From: DASYTH01 sp035762905
GTDB lineage: Bacteria > Actinomycetota > Actinomycetes > Mycobacteriales > Pseudonocardiaceae
Length of the DNA: 64,000 nucleotides
Direction: 5' to 3'
Assembly (NCBI RefSeq): GCF_035762905.1
Contig: NZ_DASUCC010000146.1
Location: 62,001 to 126,000, forward strand
A model generated the notes under the pieces. That model saw nothing but the letters and a program-made list of their open reading frames with translations, ran no database searches and was not told the origin of the DNA. The translations under genes and the position numbers were made by a program. Positions 53,273 to 63,794 of the stretch are shown in pieces (position 1 is the first letter of the stretch; every line of letters begins with the position of its first letter).

Positions 53273-54317
53273 CTTTCTCGCCTTGCTGGCCACGGTGTTT
53301 CTGTTGCTGGGCAACGGCTTCTTCGTCGGCGCCGAGTTCGCGATCATCACCGCGCGGCGGGACCGGCTCGAGGCGCTCGCCGACGAGGGGCACCGGCGGG
53401 CGCGGACCGCGATCGAGGCCGGCCGGCAGCTGCCGCTGCTGATCGCCGGCGCACAGCTGGGCATCACCGCGTGTTCGCTGGGCCTCGGCGCGCTGGCCGA
53501 GCCGGTGATCGCCGGGCTGCTGGAGCGGCCGTTCCACTCGCTCGGCATTCCCCCCGCGGTGCTGCACGCGGTGGCCTTCGCGCTGGCGCTGGCGATCGTG
53601 GTCGCCCTGCACACGGTGATTGGCGAGATGGTGCCGAAGAACCTGGCGATCGCGATGCCGGAGCGGGCGGCGATGCTGCTGGTTCCGGTGCACTACGCGT
53701 TCTGCCGGTTGGTCCGCCCGGTGCTCGGCCTGTTCAACGCGGTCGCGCGGGGCGTGCTGCGGCTGATCCATGTGGAGCCCAAGGACGAGCTGGAAAGCGC
53801 CTACACCCCGGACGAACTGGCCACGCTGATCGCCGAGTCCGGGCGGGAGGGTCTGCTGGACGTCGCCGAGCACCGCCGGCTGACCAAGACGCTGTCCACC
53901 GCGGACCGCACGGTGGCCGAGGTTCTGGTGCCGCTGGCCGAGGTGCGCAGCCTGCCGTGCAACCCGACGGTCGGCGACGTCGAGGTGGCGGTCGCGGAGA
54001 CCGGGTTCTCCCGGTTCCCGGTGCGGATGACCGACGACCGGCTCGGCGGCTACCTACACGTGAAGGACGTGCTCGACCTGGCCGCCGCGCCGCCGGCCAC
54101 ACCGGTTCCGTGGGCCCGGGTCCGCGGGCTGCCGGAGCTGCCCGCGGCCGGCCGGCTGGACGATGCGCTGGCCGCGCTCCGCCGGGCGCAGAGCCACCTG
54201 GCCAAGGCGGTCGACCCGGACGGCGCCGTGCTCGGCGTTGTGGCGCTTGAGGATCTGGTCGAGGAGTACGTCGGAACGGTGCGGGACGGCACCCACACCG
54301 GCAACGGCGTCGGCTGA
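53265..54317 (+). CDS. Second CNNM-type protein lacking the CorC domain
   Basis: A 350-residue paralogue of the preceding gene: DUF21/CNNM domain (NGFFVGAEFAIITARRDRLEAL, AQLGITACSLGLGALAEP, VIGEMVPKNLAIAMP) and a CBS pair (TVAEVLVPLAEVRSLPCNP; LAKAVDPDGAVLGVVALEDLVEEYVGTVRDGTH). It stops after the CBS region, so the C-terminal CorC/HlyC module is absent. ATG 53265 follows GGGGGAG and overlaps its upstream partner. The two may form a heterodimer. Confidence 0.92.
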   Translation: MSDFLALLATVFLLLGNGFFVGAEFAIITARRDRLEALADEGHRRARTAIEAGRQLPLLIAGAQLGITACSLGLGALAEPVIAGLLERPFHSLGIPPAVLHAVAFALALAIVVALHTVIGEMVPKNLAIAMPERAAMLLVPVHYAFCRLVRPVLGLFNAVARGVLRLIHVEPKDELESAYTPDELATLIAESGREGLLDVAEHRRLTKTLSTADRTVAEVLVPLAEVRSLPCNPTVGDVEVAVAETGFSRFPVRMTDDRLGGYLHVKDVLDLAAAPPATPVPWARVRGLPELPAAGRLDDALAALRRAQSHLAKAVDPDGAVLGVVALEDLVEEYVGTVRDGTHTGNGVG

Positions 54318-54327
54318 GGTGTCCACA

Positions 54328-54351
54328 CCGGACTCAGCTGAATGAGTCCGG
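54328..54351. terminator. Convergent hairpin terminator
   Basis: 9-bp perfect stem CCGGACTCA / TGAGTCCGG with a GCTGAA loop, between the convergent CNNM and aldo/keto reductase genes; it includes the reductase stop. Confidence 0.65.
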
Positions 54352-55158
54352 GTCCAGCCCGGTGCGCCGCCCGTTGTCCAGCTCGCCGATCGTCGCCATG
54401 TCGTCGTCGGCCAGCTCGAAGTCGAAAACCGCGATGTTCTCCCGGATCCGGACCGGTGTCTCGGATTTCGGGATCGCCACGATGTCCTGCTGAACGTGCC
54501 AGCGCAGCACGATCTGCGCCGGGGTCCGGCCGTACTTCTGCGCCAGGCCGAGGATCGTCCGGTCGCGCAGCAGCTTGCCTCTGGCCAGCGGGCTCCACGC
54601 CTCGGTCACGATGCCGTGCTCGGCGTGGAACGCGCGCAACTCCCGCTGCGGCAGGTTGGGATGCAGCTCGACCTGGTTGACCGCCGGCACCACGTCGGCA
54701 TCGTCGAGCAGCCGGCGCAGGTGTGCGATGTGGAAGTTGGACACCCCGATGGAACGCACCCGGCCGTCCGCCCTGAGCTTCTCGAACGCCTTCCAGGTCT
54801 CGACGTACCGCGGCCGCGCCGGGGTCGGCCAGTGGATCAGGTACAGGTCCACGTAGTCCAACCGCAGCCGGCGCATGCTCTCGTCGAACGCGCGCAGGGC
54901 GCCGTCGTAGCCCTGGTCGTCGTTCCACAGCTTGGTGGTGACGAACAGCTCCGCACGCGGCACGGCGGCCTCGGCGACGGCGTCCCCGACCCCGGACTCG
55001 TTGCGGTACAGGGACGCCGTGTCGATGCCGCGGTATCCGGCGTCGATCGCGGTGTGCACCGCGGCCGCGACCGTCTCGTTCGGAATCTGCCACACGCCCA
55101 GCCCCAGCAGCGGCATCCGCGCGCCGTCGTTGAGGGTCACAGCCGCAGCGGTGCTCAT
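54334..55158 (-). CDS. Aldo/keto reductase
   Basis: A 274-residue NADPH-dependent AKR of the AKR5/2,5-diketogluconate-reductase type. Catalytic tetrad: Asp/Tyr in DTASLYRNE (Tyr ~51), Lys in FVTTKLWND, His in LYLIHWPTP. Signatures GVSNFHIAHLRRLL and VAIPKSETPVRIRENI (cofactor binding) are intact. It reduces carbonyls, often methylglyoxal or sugar ketones. ATG 55158; GGAGGTGGCC lies just upstream. Stands alone, with PAP2 upstream on the same strand. Confidence 0.93.
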   Translation of the reverse strand: MSTAAAVTLNDGARMPLLGLGVWQIPNETVAAAVHTAIDAGYRGIDTASLYRNESGVGDAVAEAAVPRAELFVTTKLWNDDQGYDGALRAFDESMRRLRLDYVDLYLIHWPTPARPRYVETWKAFEKLRADGRVRSIGVSNFHIAHLRRLLDDADVVPAVNQVELHPNLPQRELRAFHAEHGIVTEAWSPLARGKLLRDRTILGLAQKYGRTPAQIVLRWHVQQDIVAIPKSETPVRIRENIAVFDFELADDDMATIGELDNGRRTGLDPDSFS

Positions 55159-55195
55159 CGGCCACCTCCGGTGCCCAACCTACCGTGATCTTGAC

Positions 55196-55780
55196 CTACG
55201 GGAGGAGGAGAAACACCGCACCGCCGACCACCGGGCCGATCGCGGCGCCGACCAGCACCTGCGCCACCGTGTGGTCGGTCAGCCGGACCCGGGACCAGCA
55301 CACCAGCGCCAGCGGCACGGCCAGCAGCACCAGCGCGAGCGGCCCGTACAGCAGCGTCACCAGGACGACGGCCCCGGCGGCGACGGTGGCGTGCAGGGAT
55401 ACCTTCCACCAGTTGGTGATCACCGTGCAGACCAGCAGGGTGGCGATCATCGAGGCGGCCACCGCGACCACGTCCCGAGGGGCCCCGCCGACCAGCAGGA
55501 TGCCCAGCCCGGCCACGGCCGACGTCAGACCCAGGGTCAGCGGCAGCAGGCGGTGCTCGCGGTCGCGCACGTGGTGTCCGTCCCACCGGCCGCGCCGGGC
55601 ACCGCGGATGATGAACGCCATCGGCAGCACGCTGAAGAACACCGCGGTGACCACGCCCCACAGCAGGGTCGGGCCGGTCGCGTAGCCGGTGGCCTGCCAG
55701 GCGACCGCGAGCGGCAGCAGGATCACCACGACGGCCGGGGACAGCACCTCGGTCACGATCCGGGCAACACGCAAACTCAC
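55196..55780 (-). CDS. PAP2-like membrane protein with degenerate active site
   Basis: A 194-residue membrane protein with five to six segments resembling the PAP2 lipid-phosphatase fold. The three catalytic boxes are present only in weakened form: REHRLLPL (KxxxxxxRP), VSLHATV (PSGH) and SRVRLTDHTVAQV (SRx5Hx3D, with Gln for the last Asp). The enzyme may act differently or be inactive. GTG 55780 is leaderless: TAGGCT ends 7 bases before it. It lies just downstream of the TetR stop. Confidence 0.75.
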   Translation of the reverse strand: MSLRVARIVTEVLSPAVVVILLPLAVAWQATGYATGPTLLWGVVTAVFFSVLPMAFIIRGARRGRWDGHHVRDREHRLLPLTLGLTSAVAGLGILLVGGAPRDVVAVAASMIATLLVCTVITNWWKVSLHATVAAGAVVLVTLLYGPLALVLLAVPLALVCWSRVRLTDHTVAQVLVGAAIGPVVGGAVFLLLP

Positions 55781-55790
55781 GCGACAAAGC

Positions 55791-56501
55791 CTAATCGCGC
55801 AGCCCGATGAACTCGGCCATCGCCCGGACCTGGTAGGCGAACCAGTCATCGCGGGCATCGATGGTGTTGTCGATGCGCCCGAACAGCTCGAAGTTGATCG
55901 CGCCGAAGATCTGGGTCCAGGCGACCAGGCCCCGGGCCATGGTCGGCACGTCGACGCCGGCGCCGATCAGGTCGGCGATCCCGGCGATCTCGGCGCGCAG
56001 CGCGTCCGGAACCGGAGTGTCCGGGTCGGCTTCGACCAGCCGCCCGGCGGCCTTGGCGTCGGCCAGGATGGCGCCCAGCACCAGCACCGGACGGGTGGCC
56101 GGGGGCACGGTGTCCTCCGGTGCCGCGTAGCCGGGCACCGGGCTGCCGTAGATCAGCGCGTACTCGTGCGGCCGGTCCAGCGACCAGGCGCGCAGCGCGG
56201 TGGTGACGGCCCGCCAGCGGCCGAGCAGGTCGGAGCGGTCGGCCACGGCGGCGTCGGCCGATTCGGCCGCCTCGCCCAACGCGTTGTACGCGTCGATGAT
56301 CAGCGCGGTGAGCAGGTCGTCGCGGTTGTCGAAGTACCGGTACAGCGCGGAGGAGACCATGCCCAGTTCCCGGCTCACCGCCCGCAGCGACAGTGCCGCG
56401 CCCTCGGTGGCGATCTGCCGGCGGGCAACGGCCTTGATCTCCTCGATCATCTCCGCCCGCACCCGGGCCCGGATCGAGCCGGCGGTCTTCTTCACGGCCA
56501 T
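55791..56501 (-). CDS. TetR-family regulator, divergent from epimerase gene
   Basis: A 236-residue regulator. HTH at ~25-60 (GAALSLRAVSRELGMVSSALYRYFDNRDDLLTALI) followed by a TetR_C-type ligand domain (WRAVTTALRAWSLDRPHEYALIYGSPVPGYAAPEDT..). ATG 56501 appears leaderless: GACAAT ends 7 bases before it. Two 15-base palindromes of the same consensus lie in the 114-base gap to the NAD-dependent epimerase gene; the nearer one is 24 bases from its start. It likely represses itself and the epimerase gene. Confidence 0.9.
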   Translation of the reverse strand: MAVKKTAGSIRARVRAEMIEEIKAVARRQIATEGAALSLRAVSRELGMVSSALYRYFDNRDDLLTALIIDAYNALGEAAESADAAVADRSDLLGRWRAVTTALRAWSLDRPHEYALIYGSPVPGYAAPEDTVPPATRPVLVLGAILADAKAAGRLVEADPDTPVPDALRAEIAGIADLIGAGVDVPTMARGLVAWTQIFGAINFELFGRIDNTIDARDDWFAYQVRAMAEFIGLRD

Positions 56502-56524
56502 GGGGCAGATTGTCGCACACTTTT

Positions 56525-56539
56525 GAGAGCAGTGCTCTT
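56525..56539. promoter_or_regulatory. TetR operator, site 1
   Basis: GAGAGCAGTGCTCTT: arms AGAGCA / TGCTCT around a central G. It overlaps the epimerase-gene -35 and the -35 region of tetR. Confidence 0.7.
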
Positions 56540-56567
56540 GACAGAGACCGGTCATCCCCGAAAGACT
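56538..56567 (+). promoter_or_regulatory. Promoter of the epimerase-family gene
   Basis: -35 TTGACA (56538-56543), 18-base spacer and a weak -10 AAGACT (56562-56567). Operator site 1 overlaps its first bases and site 2 lies downstream. Confidence 0.45.
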
Positions 56568-56580
56568 GTGTAGGCGAAAC

Positions 56581-56595
56581 GAGATCAGTGCTCTC
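56581..56595. promoter_or_regulatory. TetR operator, site 2
   Basis: GAGATCAGTGCTCTC: same consensus as site 1 (GAGAGCA-G-TGCTCTC, one mismatch between arms), 20 bases before the epimerase-family start codon. Confidence 0.7.
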
Positions 56596-56615
56596 AACCG
56601 AGATAAGGGGTCACC

Positions 56616-57517
56616 ATGGCACTCCACACCATCGTCGGCGCCGGCGCGGTCGGCCGGACCACCGCGAACCTGCTGGCCGAGCGGGGCGAGCGCGTCCGCA
56701 TCGTCACCCGCAGCGGCAGCGGCCCCCAGCACCCGGCCATCGAGCGGGTCGCGGCCGACGCCACCGACGCCGAACGCCTCACCCAGCTGACCACCGGCGC
56801 GGTGGCCCTGTACAACTGCGCCAGCCCGCAGTACCACCGCTGGCTCACCGACTGGCCGCCGCTCGCCACCGCCCTGCTCACCGCCGCCGAGCGCACCGGG
56901 GCGACCCTGTCCGTGGTGTCCAACCTGTACCTGTACGGCCCGGTCGACGGCCCGATCACCGAGTCGACCCCGCTGGCCGCCGCCCATCCCAAGCTCAAGC
57001 TGCGCGGCGACATGTGGCGCGAGGCCCTGGCGCTGCACGAGGCCGGCCGGATCCGGATGACCGAGGTGCGCGGCAGCGACTACCTGGAGGCCAACTCGAT
57101 CTTCAGCTTCGCGCTGGCCAAGCCGCTGCTGGCCGGGAAGCGGGCCTACCTGCCGCTGCCGCTGGACGTGCCGCACAGCTGGACCGCCATCGCCGACGTG
57201 GCCCGGCTGCTGACCACCGTGTCCACCGACGAGCGCGCGTTCGGCAAGGCCTGGCACGTCCCGACCCAGCCGCCACTCACCGTCCGCGAGCTGGCCCAGC
57301 GTTTCACCAGCGCCCAGGGCCTGCCGGCGGCCACCCTGTCCGAGGTGCCCTACTCCGTGCTGTGGACGATGGGCCTGTTCAGCCCGATGATGCGCGAACT
57401 GCGCACCACCCGCTACCAGTTCACCGCGCCCTACGTGCTCGACTCCAGCGCCGCCCAGCGCACCTTCGACATCGCGCCGAGCGACCTGGACGTGATCCTC
57501 AAGGGCATCCGGAGCGT

Positions 57518-57521
<4 letters not shown>
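56616..57521 (+). CDS. NAD-dependent epimerase/dehydratase-family protein
   Basis: A 301-residue extended short-chain dehydrogenase. Rossmann motif IVGAGAVGRTTANLLAERG, the diverged region LYNCASPQYHRW, and SVVSNLYLYGPVDGPITEST where Tyr replaces part of the usual YxxxK; the Lys of that motif is not clear, so it may be atypical. C-terminal segments (HSWTAIADVARLL, AFGKAWHVPTQPPLTVRELAQRF) are typical of NmrA/epimerase-like proteins. GATAAGGGG precedes the ATG. Under control of the divergent TetR gene by inference. Its stop overlaps the gcvP stop by 4 bases. Confidence 0.85.
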
Positions 57522-60397
<2,876 letters not shown>

Positions 60398-60446
60398 CTG
60401 GTGCGCCTCCGGTGTCCGAGGTGGGGCCGCGGACGGCTGCCCGCGT

Positions 60447-60665
60447 GCCTCCCCCTCTGTCCGTGCCCACTCGGGGCGCCTGAGAGCTTCGCACAGTGAC
60501 CTGGAAGAAGAGTCCGGGCCAACTGAACTTGCACCTTCGGCGGGGCCAACCTTCGACCCGCTTTCCAGAGGCGTCTCACCCGCACGGTCCAGGGTGCCTG
60601 AGAGGTTCCGGGGAGGGGTTGCTCCTTCGGCGCCGGACGGTGCCCGGTCTCTCCCGCGCGGGATT
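60447..60665 (-). ncRNA. Tandem glycine riboswitch
   Basis: Two adjacent glycine aptamers in the gcvP leader. Aptamer 1 (about 60665-60583): GGGAGAGACC, then GCCGAAGGAGCAA, then CTCTCAGGCA. Aptamer 2 (about 60581-60447): GTGAGACGCC, GCCGAAGGTGCAA, CTCTCAGGCGC and a closing ACAGAGGGGG. Glycine binding turns on the cleavage system. It fills most of the 304-base gap 60398-60701; the last ~50 bases before gcvP hold the ribosome binding site. Confidence 0.95.
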
Positions 60666-60701
60666 CACGACTACACCGTCAGGTTACCGCGCGATCGGCC
60701 G

Positions 60702-61265
60702 TCAGCCGACGTGACGCGCCTTGCGTCGGGCGGTCAGCTCGTCCTCGGCCACCGGCTCCACCACGCCGCCGTCGGCCCGCTCGGCCGGGAACTCGTGGAT
60801 CGTGCCGTTGATCTCCCGCATGGCGCCGCTGACCGCGATCCCGAACACACCCTGACCGCCCTGCAGCAGGTCGACGACCTCCTCCGGCGAGGTGCACTCG
60901 TAGACGGTCGTCCCGTCACTGAACAGGGTGATGTTGGCCAGGTCCTTCACGCCGCGGCGGCGCAGGTGCTGCACGGCGACCCGGATGTTCTGCAGCGAGA
61001 CCCCGGCGTCCAGCAGCCGCTTGACCACCTTGAGGACCAGCACGTCCTTGAACGAGTAGAGCCGCTGTGAGCCCGACCCCTGGGCGCTGCGGATGCTCGG
61101 CGCGACCAGCCCGGTACGGGCCCAATAGTCCAGCTGGCGATAGGTGATGCCGGTGATCTGGCAGGCCGCCGGGCCGCGGTAGCCGACCAGCTCGTCCGGA
61201 GCGGAGTCATCCGGGAACAGTTCGCCCTGCTCACCGCCGGCCGCCCCGACCGGACCTTCCTCCAT
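60702..61265 (-). CDS. MerR-family regulator (Rv1830-like)
   Basis: A 187-residue MerR protein. The HTH segment is YRGPAACQITGITYRQLDYWARTGLVAPSIRSAQGSGSQRLYSFKDVLVLKVVKRLLDAGVSLQNI (~30-95); the C-terminal domain (VKDLANITLFSDGTTVYECTSPEEVVDLLQGGQGVFGIAVSGAM) is the family's effector-like region. By order and sequence it corresponds to mycobacterial Rv1830, a regulator linked to division and growth. ATG 61265 with GGGGAGG 8 bases upstream. It has its own promoter at 61334-61362. Confidence 0.9.
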   Translation of the reverse strand: MEEGPVGAAGGEQGELFPDDSAPDELVGYRGPAACQITGITYRQLDYWARTGLVAPSIRSAQGSGSQRLYSFKDVLVLKVVKRLLDAGVSLQNIRVAVQHLRRRGVKDLANITLFSDGTTVYECTSPEEVVDLLQGGQGVFGIAVSGAMREINGTIHEFPAERADGGVVEPVAEDELTARRKARHVG

Positions 61266-61333
61266 CACGCGTGCCTCCCCACGGGTGGGCCCCCGGAAAC
61301 GCGAATCACATGCTGGCGATTCGCACACCCATG

Positions 61334-61362
61334 ACGGTAAGTCTGCCGGGCGGACCGGTCAA
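61334..61362 (-). promoter_or_regulatory. Promoter of the Rv1830-like merR
   Basis: On the minus strand TTGACC (61362-61357), 17-base spacer and TACCGT (61339-61334), giving a ~60-base leader. Confidence 0.7.
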
Positions 61363-61388
61363 CGCGACGCGCGGGGGCCTCGACCCTC

Positions 61389-61399
61389 AACCTCAGGTT
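61389..61399. promoter_or_regulatory. Palindrome upstream of merR promoter
   Basis: AACCT-C-AGGTT inside a longer CCTCAACCTCAGGTTCAGG, 27 bases upstream of the -35; a possible regulator site for autoregulation or activation. Confidence 0.4.
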
Positions 61400-61427
61400 C
61401 AGGTCGACGGTTGCGCCGGATGGCTGA

Positions 61428-61901
61428 TCAGGTGTCCGCGCCGCGGAAGTCCTCGGGCGAGACCGAGTCGAGAAACTCGCGGAACTTCTCGACCTCGTCC
61501 TCCTGCTCGTCCGGAATGATCAGTCCGGCCTCCTGCAGCACGGAGTCCTCGGCGTGGATCGGGACCCCGATGCGCAGCGCGAGCGCCACCGAGTCGCTCG
61601 GTCGCGCCGACACCCGGACGTCGCCGTCGAACACCAGTTCGGCGAAGAACGTGCCCTCACGCAGGTCGGTGATGCGCACCTGCTCCAGCTCGCGGCCGAG
61701 CGCGCCGATGACGTCCTTGAGCAGATCGTGGGTCAACGGCCGGGCCGGACGGACGCCCTGCTGCTCCAATGCGATCGCCGTGGCCTCCACCGAGCCGATC
61801 CAGATCGGGAGGTACCGCTCGCCCTCGGTCTCGCGGAGTAACAAGATCGGCTGGTTGGCAGGCAGCTCCACCCGCACACCCACGACCCGCATCTCGCTCA
61901 T
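61428..61901 (-). CDS. Bifunctional nuclease family protein (DUF151)
   Basis: A 157-residue BFN-domain protein. Start MSEMRVVGVRVELPANQPILLLRETEGERYLPIWIG, then EATAIALEQQGVRPARPLTHDLL, REGTFFAELVF and ARPSDSVALALRIGVPIHAED cover the domain; C-terminal ~30 residues are acidic. Plant members show RNase and DNase activity; the bacterial role is unclear. Corresponds to Rv1829. GGAGGGAGG precedes ATG 61901. A TTA codon lies at 61841-61839. Order ftsR-BFN-merR is conserved in mycobacteria. Confidence 0.92.
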   Translation of the reverse strand: MSEMRVVGVRVELPANQPILLLRETEGERYLPIWIGSVEATAIALEQQGVRPARPLTHDLLKDVIGALGRELEQVRITDLREGTFFAELVFDGDVRVSARPSDSVALALRIGVPIHAEDSVLQEAGLIIPDEQEDEVEKFREFLDSVSPEDFRGADT

Positions 61902-62067
61902 CGGGCTCGCCTCCCTCCTCCGGCAGATCGAACGATAACCTCGTGGTATCGAGGATCGCTCATCGCTGGCTCCGACGCTACCCGCCATCCGGGCACGACG
62001 CTTGCACAATCTCTGTTGGAGTCCGATTACGATTGGGGCTACGGACCGAGTTGTGCCTTTCTGGCGT

Positions 62068-62805
62068 TCACCTTCCGCTGACGCCGCGCAGCCCTGCCTT
62101 TACCAGCAACGTATGCAGTGACACGCACAGCGCCGCGAGCTCGAGCGTGACCTCCTCGGCGCGCTCCCGCGCGGTCCGGTCGGTATGCCGGTACAGCGGC
62201 CGGACGATCTGCTCCAGCAGGCCCACCTCCCGGTCCGCGGAGGCCCGGAACGCCCGCAGGTGCCGCGGCTCGATGCCGTACTCGCCCAGCGCCAGCACGG
62301 TCCGCGCCACGGTCGCCGCCAGCGAGTCGTAGAAGCCCGCCGGGCCGGGCCGAATCAGGCCGTAGCGCTCCAGCTCGGCCAGCGTTGCGGCGTCCATACC
62401 GGCCTCGGCCAGCAGCTCTTCCTGGGTCATCCGGACCTCCGGCCGCTCGGCGAATGCCGCCGCGGTGGGCAGACCGGGCTGCGCCGGCACCGGCACCAGC
62501 GCGCGCGGCGGCCGGGCCGGGGCGGGCGCGTCCGGCTGGCCGCGGTCCACCGCGTCCAGCTGCTCCTTGATCACCTTGAGCGGAAGGTAATGGTCCCGTT
62601 GCGCGGACAGCACGAACCGCAGCCGCTGCACGTCGGCCGCGGTGAACTGACGGTAACCGGACGGGGTCCTTGCCGGCGTGACCAGACCCTCGGACTCCAG
62701 AAACCTGATCTTCGAGATGGTGACGTCGGGAAACTGGGGCCGGAGCCGTTCCAGCACGGCTCCGATGCTCAACCCGTCACGTTCCGGCTTCCCCGCCGCC
62801 GTCAC
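62068..62805 (-). CDS. ftsR: MerR-family cell-division regulator (FtsR-like)
   Basis: A 245-residue MerR protein. HTH: LSIGAVLERLRPQFPDVTISKIRFLESEGLVTPARTPSGYRQFTAADVQRLRFVLSAQRDHYLPLKVIKEQLD (~12-82); then a Pro/Ala-rich linker (~85-115) and a second helical domain (MTQEELLAEAGMDAATLAELERYGLI..). It matches Rv1828/Corynebacterium FtsR, an activator of ftsZ. GTG 62805 lies just behind the garA stop; no strong ribosome binding site, and TAGGGC 7 bases upstream could serve a leaderless message. Confidence 0.9.
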   Translation of the reverse strand: MTAAGKPERDGLSIGAVLERLRPQFPDVTISKIRFLESEGLVTPARTPSGYRQFTAADVQRLRFVLSAQRDHYLPLKVIKEQLDAVDRGQPDAPAPARPPRALVPVPAQPGLPTAAAFAERPEVRMTQEELLAEAGMDAATLAELERYGLIRPGPAGFYDSLAATVARTVLALGEYGIEPRHLRAFRASADREVGLLEQIVRPLYRHTDRTARERAEEVTLELAALCVSLHTLLVKAGLRGVSGR

Positions 62806-62815
62806 GTCCGCTGCC

Positions 62816-63268
62816 CTAGGAGCCCGAGCTCGGACCGGTGAGGAACACCAGGCGGAACTTGCCGATCTGCACCTCGTCGCCGCCGGCCAGCACGGCCTGG
62901 TCGACCGGCTCGCGGTTGACGTAGGTGCCGTTCAGGCTGCCCACGTCGATCACCACGAACTCGCCGCCCTCCCGGCGGAACTCCGCGTGCCGGCGGGACA
63001 CCGTGACGTCGTCGAGGAAGATGTCGCTGTCCGGGTGCCGGCCCGCGCTGGTCGTGTCGCGGTCGAGCAGGAATCGCGATCCGGCGTTGGGACCGCGCTT
63101 GACCACGAGCAGGGCGGAACCGGCCGGCAGTGCGTCGACTCCGGCGACCGAGGGCTCGGGAGCGGGAGCCTCGGTTCCCTCCGCTTCTGCCAGAAAGTCG
63201 GCCCGGAAGACGGATGTCCGCTCGGGCGACTGCTCCGGCGGGACCCCGGGCCCGTCGTTCGTGCTCAC
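62816..63268 (-). CDS. garA: FHA-domain regulator of 2-oxoglutarate metabolism (GarA/OdhI)
   Basis: A 150-residue FHA protein. The FHA domain (~55-140) includes SRFLLDRDTTSAGRHPDSDIFLDDVTVSRRHAEFRREGGEF and VGSLNGTYVNREPVD. In its unphosphorylated form GarA/OdhI inhibits 2-oxoglutarate dehydrogenase; phosphorylation of an N-terminal ETTS motif releases it. Here the motif is ERTSVFRADFL: Thr18 (PknB-type site) is kept and the PknG-site threonine is Arg17. GTG 63268 has AGGAGGAG 7 bases upstream; a TTG at 63301 is less likely. Confidence 0.94.
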   Translation of the reverse strand: MSTNDGPGVPPEQSPERTSVFRADFLAEAEGTEAPAPEPSVAGVDALPAGSALLVVKRGPNAGSRFLLDRDTTSAGRHPDSDIFLDDVTVSRRHAEFRREGGEFVVIDVGSLNGTYVNREPVDQAVLAGGDEVQIGKFRLVFLTGPSSGS

Positions 63269-63374
63269 CTGGGTCTCCTCCTGCTGATGCTGTCCCGACA
63301 ACTGTGCAACGTACCGTGCGCGATCGTCTGCCCGGATGGTGCCTCCCCCTAGTGAGGATCACGTTCGCCGGTCA

Positions 63375-63752
63375 TTACTCCTTGTTGATTGCCTCGTAGG
63401 CCGCCGCGTCGAGCAGAGCGTCCACCGCGGCCGGATCCTCGACGGACAGTTCGAAGATCCAGCCCTCGCCGTAGGGGTCGCTGTTGATCAGCTCCGGCTG
63501 CTCGTCCAGCGCGTCGTTCACGGCGGTCACCTCGCCGGACACCGGCGCGTAGATCTCCGAGACGCTCTTGGTCGACTCCACCTCGCCGGCCGGCGAACCC
63601 GCGTCGACCTGCTGCCCCACCTCGGGAAGCTGGACGTAGACCACGTCACCGAGCTGCTCCTGGGCGTAGTCGGTGATGCCCACCCGCACCGTGTCCCCCT
63701 TGCGCGACACCCATTCGTGCTCTTCGGTGTACTTGAGATCCTCAGGTGTCAC
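63375..63752 (-). CDS. gcvH: Glycine cleavage system H protein
   Basis: A 125-residue lipoyl carrier that shuttles the aminomethyl group between GcvP, GcvT and GcvL. Lipoylated Lys lies in GEVESTKSVSEIYAPVSGEV; other features are TEEHEWVSRKGDTVRVGITDYAQEQLGDVVYVQLP and INSDPYGEGWIFELSVED. GTG 63752 is preferred (AAGGGA 7 bases upstream); GTG 63758 adds two residues. Upstream of garA on the same strand. Confidence 0.96.
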   Translation of the reverse strand: MTPEDLKYTEEHEWVSRKGDTVRVGITDYAQEQLGDVVYVQLPEVGQQVDAGSPAGEVESTKSVSEIYAPVSGEVTAVNDALDEQPELINSDPYGEGWIFELSVEDPAAVDALLDAAAYEAINKE

Positions 63753-63794
63753 CTGCACATCCCTTCCCCGCTGGGCGATATCCGTGGCGAGAGC

